Source: Paenibacillus sp. JCM 18996 (GTDB lineage: Bacteria > Bacillota > Bacilli > Paenibacillales > NBRC-103111). Taken from it: a stretch of DNA of 64,000 bases. The notes under the pieces were generated by a model. It was not told the DNA's origin and did not search any database. It worked only from the letters and a program-made list of their open reading frames with translations. Both the position numbers and the translations under genes were made by a program. The DNA lies in NCBI GenBank assembly GCA_001313085.1, contig BBFE01000002.1, positions 1 to 64,000 on the forward strand, written 5' to 3'. Shown here piece by piece: positions 43,548-56,196 of this stretch; position 1 is the stretch's first letter; each line of letters begins with the position of its first letter.

Positions 43548-45130
43548 TGATAAAGCTGCAGATCCCCAAAAAAACCGCATAAATTATTTGCTTCAGCAGC
43601 TTCAGGCGCATTTTGATACGACGGAGCTGGAGCAGGGTTGGGAAGACTTTCACAAGGCGTCGTCCACGATGTCGAGCTGGTGCACAGCATCGTCACGGCC
43701 AAAGTGGGCGTTCCGCATAGATACCGGGTCTCTATCGATTTGGATTCGTTCACGGGCAGTGAATGCGAATGCGGGCAAGGCCCTCGCTGCAGACATGAGG
43801 CTGCGGTTATTTTTTCAGCTGTACACCCCCTTCGGAAGGCCGGAACTGCTGCTGAACCAGCTCAAGCAGGCGGTAAAAGTGCGCAAGAAGGCCACTCTCG
43901 GCAAACAGGCGAAGAAGGCTCCAGACCGGATCGTCACGCCTTCGCCTGAGGATTCGGTGCCGGCCTGGCAGAAATATTTTGAAGGGCAGTTTTACGGGTA
44001 CACGCTATCCCACCAGACCTCTGTGGAATCCTTTTATACATCCGCCTGGGAGAAGCTGACGGGCTGCGCGGCCGGTTGGGACTCTCCTGTTCGCACCGTC
44101 TACGGGCTGAATGTGCTTTTATTTATGATGAAGCGGATCGAGCAGTTCTACCAGGAAACGCAGACTTCCTATCTCTCCTATTATCTGGAAAAAAAAGCTG
44201 CAGGGCGGCGGCATTGCAGTGTGTGGAGCAGTGGAACGAGGTTGTCGGGCGCACGGAGCGGGAGCAGCTTGCCTCCGTCAGAGCGAAGCTGGAGGAAACG
44301 CTGGAGCTGCTGGGCAAATTGGCGCTGCAGGCGAAGGAAACACCCGTGGACTGGTTGGCCGCCTACAGGTCCCTCTGGAGCAAGCTCGCGGATCCCGAGG
44401 CCATGGGCAAGGAAATGCGGCGGTTGGATCAACTGCTCGCGAAGACGGACCTGACTCCCCGCAGAAGAGATGTACTGGCTATCGCCAGGGCCCATTTCGA
44501 CGTAATCCGGGGACACGACGATGCTGCGCGGGACCGGCTTTCCGGGTTGAACCGCAAGGAGGTCGGCGACTTCTTCGGTTATTTGGACACGTTCTATGCG
44601 CAGCAGGATTGGGGACGGATGCTGGAATGGCTGCGCTGGCTGCAGCCTGCGCTTCCCCGGGCGAAGCAGGATGAATTCCGCGCGGTGTGCCAGTACTGGA
44701 TTGACACTGTGAAGCATTTGGACTCCGATGAGGAGTGGGTAAAAGTGATGCTGGAGCTTTTGCCAAGAACGTACTATTACTACACCGCCTATCTGCTCCA
44801 GTCGAAGCGCTACAAGCAATGGGTCGATCTCCAGCTGTCCAACCAAATTTCGCCGCTCAATCTGTACTCCACCGAGCTGAAAGCGGTTGAAAGCGCGGAC
44901 CGGAAGCTTCTGCTGCCTTTATACCACCAATCGGTGGAACGGTCGATTATGGAAAAGAACCGGGCCTCCTATAAAACTGCGGTCAAGCTGCTCAAAAAAG
45001 CTGGAAGGCCTCTACAAAAAAAACCGGGCGGGAGCTGCTGTGGCAGGAGTATATTTATCGCTTGTCCATTAAATATTCGCGCCTGCGCGCGTTTCAGGAG
45101 GAGCTCAAGAAAGGAAAATGGATCTTATGA
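43548..45130 (+). CDS. ywqB: SWIM zinc-finger protein
   Basis: About 527 residues. SWIM motif CECGQGPRCRH (CxCx5CxH) near residue 70, then a long helical region (ETPVDWLAAYRSLWSKLADP, YYYYTAYLLQSKRYKQWVDL). Start ATG 43548; the A7 run at 43568-43574 must be five or eight. Other breaks near 43660, 43812, 44190 and 45014. Its stop overlaps the helicase start (ATGA), so the pair is coupled; together they form the ywqB-ywqA type SWIM/SNF2 unit, function not established. Confidence 0.88.
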
Positions 45131-47995
45131 CGGAGAATGGACAACTTACGGTTCACGCTTCCTGGGTTCCCTCCGGGTACTTCTTTCTATGGGGCGCCGC
45201 CGGGGCGGCGGAATATGGGATGCGACAGAGCTCAAAATGATGTTGTTCGCCTGGCATGAGCCTTCTTTTTTACGGCACTTTTATTGAAACCGCCGAATGG
45301 GACCACAAGGAAGGCTTGCGGCTCTCCGCTCTGCCTGCTCTCGATTTTTTTCCGTGAGCCGAAGACTGTGCAGCATCTTCCGATAGAATGGTCCGAAGAC
45401 AGCGCCAAGTTGATTGAGCAGGCTCCCGCGATCCATCAGTCGTTAGTCGAGGGACGTTTTATGCCGGATTACGAAGCATGGCAGGCGGGCGAAATCGGGT
45501 GGAAGCTCGAGCTCGCCGGGAACCGGATGATCAGCGGCGCCGACCTCCCTGAAGGGTGGATCAGCCAGTTGATCCGGGAATGGGCGGAAGAGAATCCGGA
45601 GGTCAGGGCGAACCTTAGGCAGTTGGAGCAGTCTTACCCTTTGCTGCGGCGGGCCGGACGGGCAGCAAACGTCTGGCTGGACGAAGAGGACTGGCTTGTG
45701 TCGATCGGCTGGCAGCAGGACCGCAGCGCGTTTAGAACCTGCCTGCGCCTGTCGGAGCCGGAGGAAGGCGAGTCAGCTGGAAGCTGCATATTCTGCTGCA
45801 GGACAGGGAGAACAAGGATGTGATCGTGCCTCTGGACGAAGAATTATCCCCCTTGGAAGGGTCTTTTCCCGAGCATTGGCAGGAGGATTTGGAAAAAAAA
45901 CGCCACGCGACGTCAGCCGCTGGATAAGACTGCTGCCGTGGCTGAAAAAAAAGGACGGGGAGCCGCTTGAACAACCGCTGCGTACGGCTCTTACGGCAGA
46001 AGAGGCCTGGCGGTTTCTGACGGAGGGCAGCCTGCGCCTGATGGAGGCCGGATACTCCGTATTCCTTCCGGCCTGGTGGGAGCGCATCCGCAAATGGAGG
46101 CCGAGATTAAAAGCCGCGTGAAGTCTTCCATTGGTGCCGGCCGTCAGTCGATGTTCGGGCTCCATCAGCTGATGGATTTCGACTGGAAGCTTGCCGTCGG
46201 GGATTTGGAGCTGACCGAAGAAGAGTTCCGCGAGCTGCTTGAGGAGAAACGGAATCTGGTTAGAATCCGCGGAACCTGGATTCAGCTGGATCCCGCCATG
46301 CTTTCGCAGATGGAGCAGGTTATGAAGCGGATGCAGAAGAAGAAAGGTCTCTCCTTCCGCGATGTCATGGAGCTTCATCTGCTGGGAACGCCGCCCGGGG
46401 ACCCTTCCGACGAATGGGGCCAAGCAGTGACGCCCTGCAGCTGGAGGTGGAACTGAACGAGCAGCTTCACCAAATGTTCGCACAGCTGGAGCACGCTGAG
46501 GCGGTTCCGATGGCCAGTCCTCCCGAGTCATTTCGCGGAAAGCTGAGGACGTACCAGATCGAGGGGATCTCCTGGCTGCTGTTTCTGCGCCGGTTCGGAC
46601 TGGGCGGATGCCTGGCCGACGATATGGGTCTTGGCAAAACGATTCAATGGATTACTTATCTGCTGACCGTGAAAGAACAGGAGCACCCACCCACCCTTCC
46701 ATCCTCATTTGTCCCACTTCGGTGCTGGGAAATTGGCAGAAGGAGCTGAACCGTTTTGCGCCGACGCTTAACGTTTATCTGCACTACGGCCGAATCGCGC
46801 GAAAGGCGAGGATTTTGCCCGGTCGGTGGAAGGGTACGATCTTGTGCTGACCTCCTACACGCTGGCCCATATCGATGAGGCGGAGCTCGGTTCCATCGAG
46901 TGGAGTTCCATCTGTCTGGATGAAGCCCAGAATATTAAGAACGCTTATACCAAACAGTCTGCGTCGATACGCAAGCTGGAGGGCTATCACCGGGTCGCTT
47001 GACAGGTACTCCGATCGAAAACAGGCTCACGGAGCTTTGGTCGATCTTCGATTTTCTCAATCCGGGTTACCTGGCAGCCTGCGTGATTTTTTCGCAAAAA
47101 ATTTGTCCAAGGTATCGAAAAAAAAGCCAAGGATCCGGAGTTAATCGCCAAAATGCAGCGTTTTATCCGCCCGTTCCTCCTGCGCAGAGTGAAGAAAGAT
47201 CCGTCGATCCAGCTGGATTTGCCGGACAAAAAAAACGAATACAAAACCTATGTGTCCCTCACGCCGGAGCAGGCCACATTGTACGAGAATTACATCCAGG
47301 ATATGTTCTCGCGCATCGACAGCATCTCCTCGATGGAGCGGCGCGGACTGATTCTCGCCTCGCTCACCCGGCTGAAGCAGATCTGCAACCACCCCGCCCT
47401 CTTCACCAAGGAGGGCCTGCACACACCCTGGCAGCAGCGCTCCAACAAGGTGGACCGGCTGCTGGAGATGGTCGGGGAGCTCCGCCAGGAGGGTGACAAG
47501 TGCCTCATCTTCACGCAGTTCGTCCAGTCCGGCCACATGCTTCAGCATATTCTGCACAGCGAATTGAATGAGCCCGTTCAGTTCCTTCACGGCGGGACGC
47601 CGAAGAAGGAACGCGACCGGCTGATCGAGCACTTCCAGGAGACTGACGCGGTTCCGGATGAAGAGGTGTGCGGAGTGTTTATCCTTTCGCTGAAGGCGGG
47701 CGGCATCGGGCTAAACCTGACGGCGGCGAACCATGTGTTCCACTTTGACCGCTGGTGGAATCCGGCGGTGGAGAACCAGGCGACAGACCGGGCGTTCCGG
47801 ATCGGGCAAACCCGCCACGTCCAGGTGCACAAGTTCGTCACACTCGGCACGCTAGAGGAGCGCATTGACGAGCTCATCGAGCGGAAGCAGAACTTGAGCC
47901 AGCAAATTGTGGGAAGCGGAGAAAGCTGGATCACCGAGCTGTCGACCGAGGATCTTCGGGAGCTGTTCGCGTTGAGGCAGGAGTGGATGGCGTGA
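45127..47995 (+). CDS. ywqA: SNF2-family helicase
   Basis: About 956 residues. N-terminal SNF2-associated domain ([49 protein letters not shown]), then the helicase core: Walker [13 protein letters not shown] box [22 protein letters not shown]-terminal motifs [16 protein letters not shown] and [11 protein letters not shown]. Breaks near 45235, 45270, 45345, 45775, 45895, 46090, 46430, 46690, 46795, 47000, 47085 and 47105. Translates dsDNA-tracking activity by family; substrate unknown. Ends with a terminator. Confidence 0.93.
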
Positions 47996-48011
47996 ACGTG
48001 GTATTCAATTG

Positions 48012-48051
48012 TAAAATTAAACGGAGCCGTTATGGACTCCGTTTAATTTTA
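48012..48051 (+). terminator. Terminator after ywqA
   Basis: TAAAATTAAACGGAG, loop of 10 nt, CTCCGTTTAATTTTA; near-perfect, A/T at both flanks, so bidirectional. Confidence 0.85.
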
Positions 48052-48151
48052 AAGTGACGGAAAATTGCGCTTCGGGGATCCACTGTCTGGCATGAAATTC
48101 GCGCCCTTTTACCAGCCTGCACGGCCCCCGTGACACCCGGCTGCCTGCCTC

Positions 48152-48180
48152 TTGACAATACGGCAGGTTGTAAGTATACT
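48152..48180 (+). promoter_or_regulatory. metNIQ promoter
   Basis: TTGACA (48152-48157), 17 bp, TATACT (48175-48180), about 60 bp before the SAM riboswitch. Confidence 0.85.
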
Positions 48181-48237
48181 CTCGTTTATAGTGTTTAATT
48201 CTAACCGGCGGTTGAATAATCGTTTTTCAAATAGAAC

Positions 48238-48405
48238 ACTTCTTATCAAGAGAGGCGGAGGGGAAAGGCCCTATGAAGCCCGGCAACCTATTTTCTGATG
48301 AAATGTGGTGCCAATTCCTTCAGAATCGGTCTCGGTTCTGGCAGATGAGAAGGGTGTCAGTGTATGCTAACCCCTTTTTTTGTCTTTTGACTTAAAGGGG
48401 TTTTC
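48238..48405 (+). promoter_or_regulatory. SAM-I (S-box) riboswitch with terminator
   Basis: Classic S-box blocks: CTTCTTATC, AAGAGAGGCGGAGGG, CCCTATGAAGCCCGGCAACC, GGTGCCAATTCC, closing GATGAGAAG. The expression platform is the terminator AACCCCTTT / AAAGGGGTT (48368-48402). High SAM should stop transcription before metN. Confidence 0.97.
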
Positions 48406-48473
48406 CGCTGTTTCGCCAAGGCTTAAGAATGGTTGGACAAGCATAGTTCTCTGCTGTGGAGGTGAAGAAAGCA

Positions 48474-49499
48474 TTGATCGTACTGCGCGATATTTATAAA
48501 GAATATACAAGGGGCAAAGAGGCGATCCCCGCCCTGAACGGTATCAACCTGGAGGTCAGCCGCGGGGAAATCTACGGGATTATCGGACATTCCGGCGCGG
48601 GAAAAAGCACGCTGATCCGCACCATCAACCTGCTGGAGCGCCCAACGTCCGGACAAGTCTGGGTCGGAGACGTCGAGCTGACCGCGTTAAGCCGGGGCAA
48701 GCTCCAAGCCGCAAGGCGCGGAATTGGGATGATCTTCCAGCATTTCAACCTGCTGTCTTCGGCAACGGTGGCGGAGAACGTCGCTTTTCCGCTGCAGCTT
48801 GCCGGACGCCCGAAGGCTGAAATCCGCCGCAAGGTGGAGGAGCTGCTTAAACTGGTGGGCCTGGAGGCGTTCGGCGGCTCCTATCCGTCGCAGCTCTCGG
48901 GCGGACAAAAGCAACGCGTAGGCATCGCCCGCGCGTTAGCCAGCGACCCGCAGGTTCTGCTCTGCGACGAGGCTACGTCGGCGCTTGATCCGCAAACGAC
49001 GAACTCTATCCTTGAGCTGCTGCTCGACATCAACCGGAAGCTGCAGCTGACCATCGTGCTGATCACCCATGAGATGCAGGTTATCCGCTCGATCTGCGAC
49101 CGGGTAGCCGTTATCCATAACGGCAGCATTGTGGAGGAAGGCCCGGTCACCAAAGTGTTCCTCAGGCCCCGCCATGAGGTAACGCGGGACTTTATCGAGC
49201 AGGTCAGCGAGAAGACCGACCTCCCTGCTTATACCAGCGCGCTGGCCAGCGAAGAATACCGGTCCATCATCAAGGTTTCCTTCCTGGGTGAGCAGACGTA
49301 CCAGCCGATACTGTTCGAAACAGTCAGCGAAACCGGCTGCACCTTCGCCATTCTGCACGGCACGATTTCGACGATGAAGCATACCCCTTACGGCCAGCTC
49401 GTTGTGGAATTGGCCGGCAAGGAAGACAAGGTCCGCAGGACCGTTGAAATTCTGCAAAGCCGCGGAGTCGAAGTGGAAGCGGAGGTGGCCCGCGTATGA
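48474..49499 (+). CDS. metN: Methionine ABC transporter ATPase
   Basis: Intact, about 341 residues. Walker A GHSGAGKST, signature LSGGQKQR, Walker B VLLCDEATSALDP, C-terminal NIL regulatory domain (IIKVSFLGEQTYQPILFE). Start chosen as TTG 48474, behind GGAGGTG at 8 bp; the in-frame GTG at 48456 has no such site. Stop overlaps metI by 4 bp. Imports methionine (D and L). Confidence 0.96.
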   Translation: MIVLRDIYKEYTRGKEAIPALNGINLEVSRGEIYGIIGHSGAGKSTLIRTINLLERPTSGQVWVGDVELTALSRGKLQAARRGIGMIFQHFNLLSSATVAENVAFPLQLAGRPKAEIRRKVEELLKLVGLEAFGGSYPSQLSGGQKQRVGIARALASDPQVLLCDEATSALDPQTTNSILELLLDINRKLQLTIVLITHEMQVIRSICDRVAVIHNGSIVEEGPVTKVFLRPRHEVTRDFIEQVSEKTDLPAYTSALASEEYRSIIKVSFLGEQTYQPILFETVSETGCTFAILHGTISTMKHTPYGQLVVELAGKEDKVRRTVEILQSRGVEVEAEVARV

Positions 49500-50179
49500 A
49501 CGGTTTCATATTCTCTTGGGACCGGATCGATTGGCCGGAGATCTGGCAAGCTGCTCAGGATACGCTTACGATGTTGACGGTTTCTACGTTATTTACCGTC
49601 TTGATTGGGCTTCCTTTAGGCATAGTGCTCTACCTTGCCTCAAGGAACGCTTTAACGCATAATTCTTTGGACCGTGCCATTTACTTCATCTTGTCTTTGA
49701 TCATTAATGTACTGCGTTCGGTCCCTTTTATAATTCTGATGATCATGCTGTTCCCTTTAACCAAGGTCATCGTGGGCAAAACGATCGGAGTCGAAGGCTC
49801 CATCCCCCCTTTGATCATAGCAGCGGCCCCCTTCTTCGCCAGGCTGGTGGACACTTCTCTGCGAGAGGTGGACCGAGGTGTGGTGGAAGCGGCGCAATCG
49901 ATGGGAGCAAGCCCTTGGCAGATTATCTGGAAGGTGTTGCTTCCCGAATCCCGTCCGGGGTTGATAGCAGGAATTACCATTACTGCAGTCACCCTCGTGT
50001 CCTACACGGCCATGTCCGGAGTTATCGGCGGCGGGGGACTGGGCGATCTGGCGCTCCGTTACGGTTACCAGCGATTCCAGACCGAAGTGATGATCGTGAC
50101 CGTATTCCTGCTGGTCGTGCTGGTGCAGCTGCTGCAGATGGCGGGCGATTGGCTAGTGAAGCGTTTTGTAAGAAAATAA
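49496..50179 (+). CDS. metI: Methionine ABC transporter permease
   Basis: Intact, 227 residues, five TM helices. EAA loop EAAQSMGASPWQIIWKVLLP contacts MetN. GGGGLGDLALRYGYQRF near the end is typical of MetI. ATG overlaps the metN stop (coupled). Confidence 0.96.
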   Translation: MNGFIFSWDRIDWPEIWQAAQDTLTMLTVSTLFTVLIGLPLGIVLYLASRNALTHNSLDRAIYFILSLIINVLRSVPFIILMIMLFPLTKVIVGKTIGVEGSIPPLIIAAAPFFARLVDTSLREVDRGVVEAAQSMGASPWQIIWKVLLPESRPGLIAGITITAVTLVSYTAMSGVIGGGGLGDLALRYGYQRFQTEVMIVTVFLLVVLVQLLQMAGDWLVKRFVRK

Positions 50180-50185
50180 GTTCGT

Positions 50186-50213
50186 GAATGGCGTCTTCGG
50201 GCGTTTTTTTTCT
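50186..50213 (+). terminator. Hairpin between metI and metQ
   Basis: AATGGCGTC, loop TTCG, GGCGTT, then T8. It may be a weak terminator or an mRNA processing point that sets metQ level; it lies 28 bp before metQ. Confidence 0.5.
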
Positions 50214-50240
50214 ATACTCAAATTAAAGGAGAGAAACACG

Positions 50241-51089
50241 ATGAAAAAATGGATTGTCAGCTTCACCGTTCTTGCGTTAATCTTCGCGCTCGCCGCTTGC
50301 GGCAAAAAAGCCGTCCGACGGCGGCACTTCCTCTTCCCCTGCACCATCGGCAGGTGGCGATAATAAAACAGTAACCCTTAAGGTGGCGGCAACCGCTGTC
50401 CCTCATGCGGAAATACTTGAATTTGTGAAGCCCAAGCTGAAAGAGCAGGGCGTGGATCTACAGGTGAAGGTGTTCACGGATTATGTGCAGCCGAACGTAC
50501 AGGTCAATGAGAAGCAGTTCGACGCGAACTTCTTCCAGCACAGCCCTTATCTGGAGCAGTTCAATAAAGACAAGAACATGAATCTTGTAAAAGTGGCCGG
50601 CGTGCATATCGAGCTTTCGGCATCTACTCCAAAAAAAATCAAGAAGCTTGACGAACTGAAGGACGGAGCCACCGTCGCCATCCCTAACGACCCTACCAAC
50701 GGGGGCCGCGCACTTGCGCTTTTGGAGAAATCCGGCGTGATTAAGCTGAAAGATGGCGTAGGGATCAAAGGCACCGTCAAGGACATCGTGACCAACAGCA
50801 AGAATGTCAAAATCAAAGAGCTTGAAGCCGCTATGCTGCCTCGCGTTCTGGATGAAGTCGAGCTTGCTCTGATCAACACCAACTACGCTTTGGAAGCGAA
50901 ATTCAACCTGTGAAAGACGCGATTGTTTTGGAGGATAAGAACTCTCCTTACGTCAACATCCTGGTCGCCCGTCCCGACAACAAAGACTCCGACGCCATGA
51001 AAAAAAAGCTCGCTGCAGCTTTGAACAGCCCGGAAGTGAAGAAGTTTATCGAGGACAAATATGCGGGAGCGGTCGTTCCGGCATTTTAA
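50241..51089 (+). CDS. metQ: Methionine-binding lipoprotein
   Basis: About 282 residues. Signal MKKWIVSFTVLALIFALAAC with lipobox; NlpA-type fold (VKVFTDYVQPNVQVNEKQFD, VAIPNDPTNGGRALALLEKS, SPYVNILVARPDNK). ATG 50241 behind AGGAGAG. Breaks near 50306-50311 (A6) and 50915, where one base is missing in NLNPVKDAIV. Confidence 0.95.
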
Positions 51090-51117
51090 TGAGCCGGCTT
51101 CGGCCGTCTAAATAGAA

Positions 51118-51193
51118 GCACCCCTCCAAGCAGATCAGCCTTGTACTATAGGGCTATTGGGGAGATCCCGTTCTGCCTGGAGGGGCGTTTTGT
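51118..51193. terminator. Bidirectional terminator between metQ and galT
   Basis: GCACCCCTCCAAGCAGA ... TCTGCCTGGAGGGGCG then TTTTG on the plus strand. Long stem shared by the two convergent genes; it overlaps the end of galT. Confidence 0.75.
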
Positions 51194-52804
51194 TGTTCTC
51201 GGTCATTCGCTTTGTTGTTTTGTACACAATGCACTATAATACCTCGCAGCCCACCCGCGTCAAAAAATTTGACAAACGCCTGCTGCCCCTGCTCATCCCT
51301 CTTGTACACGCCGGCGTCCTCAAGTACGGCCAGAAACTTGGCGCCGACTTCCATCTTCAGCTTCTCTTCCGCCTCCGCAGCCGACAAGGCGCTGCCGTAC
51401 TTCGTCAGCAGCTCGTCGATCCATGCCGCATGCTTGTTCAGCTCGTGGGAGCTGTTTTCCCTAAGCTCCTGCGAAACAGGAGCCTCTCCGGTCAGAATCC
51501 GGCTAATCATCGCCAGCTCCCGCTGCAGGCGGCCAGGCAGCACCGCAAGCCCCATCACTTCAATCAAGCCTATGTTCTCTTTCTTGATATGGTGAAGATC
51601 CTGATGCGGATGGAAGATTCCGTCCGGGTGTGCCTCGGAAGTCCGGTTGTTGCGCAGCACCAGATCCATCTCATATTCGCCGTGCGCGTTATTCCTGGCA
51701 ATCGGCGTTATCGTATTATGCGGCGTCCTGCTGGCCCCTTCTTCAGAATAGGCCGTGATTTCCGCCTCGTCGTCGCTGTACTCTCTCCATTCGTCCAGAA
51801 TGCGGGAGGCCAGCTTGAGCAGAGAATCCTCCTCGTGGCCGGAAATGCGGATGACCGACATCGGCCATTTCACTATGGAAATTTTCAAATCCGGGAAATC
51901 CTTGTGGCTGAAGCTGCGCTCTGAGGGCGCTTTTTTCCATCGCAAACCGGTGGCGTCCTCCCTGGAAATGGTCATGGTTCAGGATCGAACCGCCCACAAT
52001 CGGCAGATCTGCATTGGATCCGATAAAATAATGCGGGAACTGCTCCACGAAATCAAGCAGCCTTTCAAACGTCGCCTCGGATATTTTCATCGGCACATGC
52101 TCTTTATTAAAAATAATGCTGTGCTCGTTGTAATACACATAAGGAGAATATTGGAACATCCAAGGTTCTCCGTCCAGCTCCAGCGGGATGACCCTCAGGT
52201 TCTGGCGGGCCGGGTGATTCAACCTTCCCGCATACCCCACATTGCTGATGCACAGAAGGCATTTGGGATAGTTGCTTTGCGGAGCCGTCTTGAGCAGGGC
52301 GATTTCTTTAGGATCCTTTTCCGGTTTGGACAGGTTCACCGTAATCTCGATATTGCCGTACGCTGTCGGCGCCAGCCAGTATTCGTTCTTTTGGATCCGG
52401 TCCATCCGGATATAGTTCGAGTCGATGGATTGACGGTAGAAATCGTCCGTCGCCCGCTCGATTCCCTGCTGTCTTGCCGTAGACCAGAAGCAGTGGATGA
52501 CCTCCGAAGGGCGGGGCATAACCAGACCCATGATCCGCGCATCCATCAAATCTCTGTAAGTCGAGTTGTTCTCCGCCAGGATTCCCTGCTCAAAAGCGTA
52601 ATCCAACAAAGCTTCCAGTATGGGCACCGCACTTTCCAGCTCCTCAGCCGGCACTTGCCCTTCATACGGCTCTTCAATCTGAAGCAGATCCAGCAGAGTA
52701 TTGCGGCAAGAATACACATCCATCGCCTCGATCAGCCTTCTTTGTTTGGCGAACAGCAGCAGCCTCTCTATTTGTAAAGCGGCATTCTCTTTAGTCTGGT
52801 CCAT
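51154..52804 (-). CDS. galT: Galactose-1-phosphate uridylyltransferase, class II
   Basis: Leloir enzyme that swaps UMP between UDP-glucose and galactose-1-P. The long Firmicute type, about 550 residues, not the E. coli type. Visible: ICHFWST-like segment VIHCFWSTARQQGIERATDD, active-site NHDHFQGGRH, and C-terminal helices. Start ATG 52804 with AAGGAGGG. One break at T6 near 51931-51936. Last gene of galKET. The C-terminus as read (PPGRTGSPQ) runs into the terminator. Confidence 0.94.
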
Positions 52805-52954
52805 CTTCACGCCCTCCTCCTTACAGAATCTGGTTGAGAAAGCCCTTGCCTTCAGGCATGGATGAATAGGCTTCAAGCAAAGGGGCTGTCAACAGACAGC
52901 TTAATTGCACGACACGCTTCTATTCCTGCTCACTTTCCGTATCCCTGTTCCTGC

Positions 52955-53941
<987 letters not shown>

Positions 53942-53942
53942 C

Positions 53943-55124
53943 TTAGTTTTCTCCCTTCCATTCCTTAACTCCGTCGCCGATATCGCAAACATAAAATGCG
54001 GCTGTGAGTCCGGTTTTCTCTTTGTAGTCGGCTCCTACTTGTTCAATGAAACGTTCCACACTGTCTTGATGAACCAGCGACACGGTGCAGCCGCCGAAGC
54101 CTGCGCCCGTCATGCGGGATCCCAATACGCCAGGAATTTGCATAGCCGCTTCCACCATCGTATCGAGCTCGAAGCAGGACACCTCGTACAGGTCGCGCAG
54201 CGATTCGTGGGATTCCTTCATCAGCCTGCCGAATGCTTCAAGATCGTTGTTATTCAATACTTCCATTGATTTAAGGACTCGGTCGATCTCCTCAATAACG
54301 TGCTTGGCACGCTTGCGAACCACTTGGTCCTGGATCAAATCGGCGTTCTCGTTGAATTGTTCCGCGCTTACTTGGCCAAGCAGCGTAATATCGGTAAATT
54401 TTTTCACGCAAATCCTCGACCGCTTGCTCGCACTGGGCCCTTCTTTCATTATAAGCCGAGTCGACCAAGCCTCTCTTCTTATTCGTGTTGCCGACAACCA
54501 GCTTGTAATCGCCGCTCCGGAAAGGAACATGCTGAAATTCGAGCGTGTCGCACATGAGCAGGATCGCATGGTCCTTTTTTCCCGTTAGCTACAGCGAATT
54601 GGTCCATGATGCCGCAATTGACGCCGACGAATTGGTTCTCGGCCTTCTGCGAAAGGAGAGCGATCTCTACCGTATCGGTTGGCTGATCTTCCATCGACAA
54701 CAGTGCGTAAGCCGTTACCACCTCAATGGAAGCGGAAGAGGAAAGGCCGGACCCGTTAGGGATTTCGCCGTGGTAAAGCACGTCATAACCGCCTACGGTA
54801 ATCCCCTTTTTTCAGCAGCTGGTCGACGATCCCTTTCGGGTAGTTCATCCAATCGTCGGCCTCGTCATATTTCAAGCTGCTTGTGGAGATTTGTTTGCGG
54901 AGCTCGAAGTTTGTGGAAGCCAGCCCCAGCTGCCCATCCTCCCTTGGACGGATCAGCATCGTCGTTCCAAACGTCAGCGCCGCAGGGAAGACATAGCCGC
55001 CGTTGTAGTCCGTGTGCTCTCCGATCAGATTAACGCGCCCTGGAGCGTGAAACACGCGAACCGCTTCTTGATTGCCTCCGTATAACGCGATAAACCGGTC
55101 TTTCAACTGCCCTATATCCGTCAT
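53943..55124 (-). CDS. galK: Galactokinase
   Basis: Phosphorylates galactose at C1. GHMP kinase motifs: [26 protein letters not shown] (motif 2), [13 protein letters not shown] (motif 3). About 393 residues. Breaks: T6 near 54574, A6 near 54806 and T6 near 54400. First gene of the operon, divergent from the AraC regulator. Confidence 0.95.
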
Positions 55125-55154
55125 CCCAAAACACCATCCCTAAGCAGAATTTTG

Positions 55155-55200
55155 TGTTGTGTTATTTGCTTTGTATGATTGATTCTATCGTCAGTATACA
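55155..55200 (-). promoter_or_regulatory. Possible galK promoter
   Basis: Minus strand TTGATG, 16 bp, TAGAAT, about 40-60 bp before galK. A regulator site is expected near it but I could not define one. Confidence 0.4.
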
Positions 55201-55328
55201 GCACATCAAGGATTGCCGCCAGGAAACGATGTCAGGTCTATATGGAAAAATGTCAGTTTTTTTTCGATAACTTGTTCTATGCCGTGGTATACTGGAACTA
55301 CTCTATCCGCTCGTGGAGGTGATACACT

Positions 55329-56183
55329 GTGCCCAAACCGGAAAGCTATTCCGTCATTTCCAATCCTTTTCCCGACCCCATAGAGCTGCTTGTGCTGTTT
55401 TCCGGCAGCGCCAGACAGTCCCAGGCCATAAAGTCGGCCCCAAGGTCGTTGATTATTACCTGATCCACCATGTCGCGGAGGGAAGAGGCACCTTCACCTG
55501 GCTGGGCCAGCAGTATGAATTGGGGGCCGGAGACAGCTTCCTCATCCAGCCCGACACGCTGATCACTTATACAGCCGACGAGCAGGTGCCTTGGTCTTAT
55601 CAATGGGTGGCGTTCAGCGGGCCGCTGGCCTCCGGGCTTGTGGCTCCACCGGCCTGTCGCCCAGGCAGCCTGTCCTTCATTCGCAAGGACGGGGCATTTC
55701 CGCACTTTTTTTTCAAAGGATCAAAAAAAATACATTAAAGCTAAGAAAGCCGAGCTTGAACCTAAAAGTCAACGGGTATCTGCATCTTCTGCTCGCCGAA
55801 TACAAGGAGGCTTCCCGCCCTCAGACTGAAGGCGCCGACGAGACCAACGAAATGAAAAAAAACCGTTCGGCAGGCTATCCATTATTTATCAAGCCAGTAC
55901 TCGGAACCGATCACGATGGAAATGATGGCGGAAAATCTCGGCTATAACCGCGCTTACTTGTCCAAGCTGTTCAAGGAGCATACCGGAATCACTCCGGTCA
56001 CTTTTCTGCTACGGCTGCGGCTCGACAATGCACGTCGGATGCTGCGTGAACGGCTGGAGCTGACCGTGGAGCAGATCGCATTCTCAGTCGGCTTCCGCGA
56101 CCCGCTGTATTTTTTCGAAGCAGTTCCGCAAAATGTACGGCCGCTCTCCCACCGATTACCGGAATTCGATTAAGAACCTTTGA
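55329..56183 (+). CDS. AraC-family regulator
   Basis: About 284 residues. N-terminal cupin-type sensing domain (FTWLGQQYELGAGDSFLIQP) and C-terminal double HTH (MEMMAENLGYNRAYLSKLFK, VEQIAFSVGFRDPLYF, ending RSPTDYRNSIKNL). GTG 55329 behind GGAGGTG. Breaks near 55416, 55640, 55715-55735, 55850 and 56112. Divergent from galKET with about 200 bp between, so it probably controls that operon in response to galactose. Confidence 0.88.
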
Positions 56184-56196
56184 AGGAAAATGCGAA

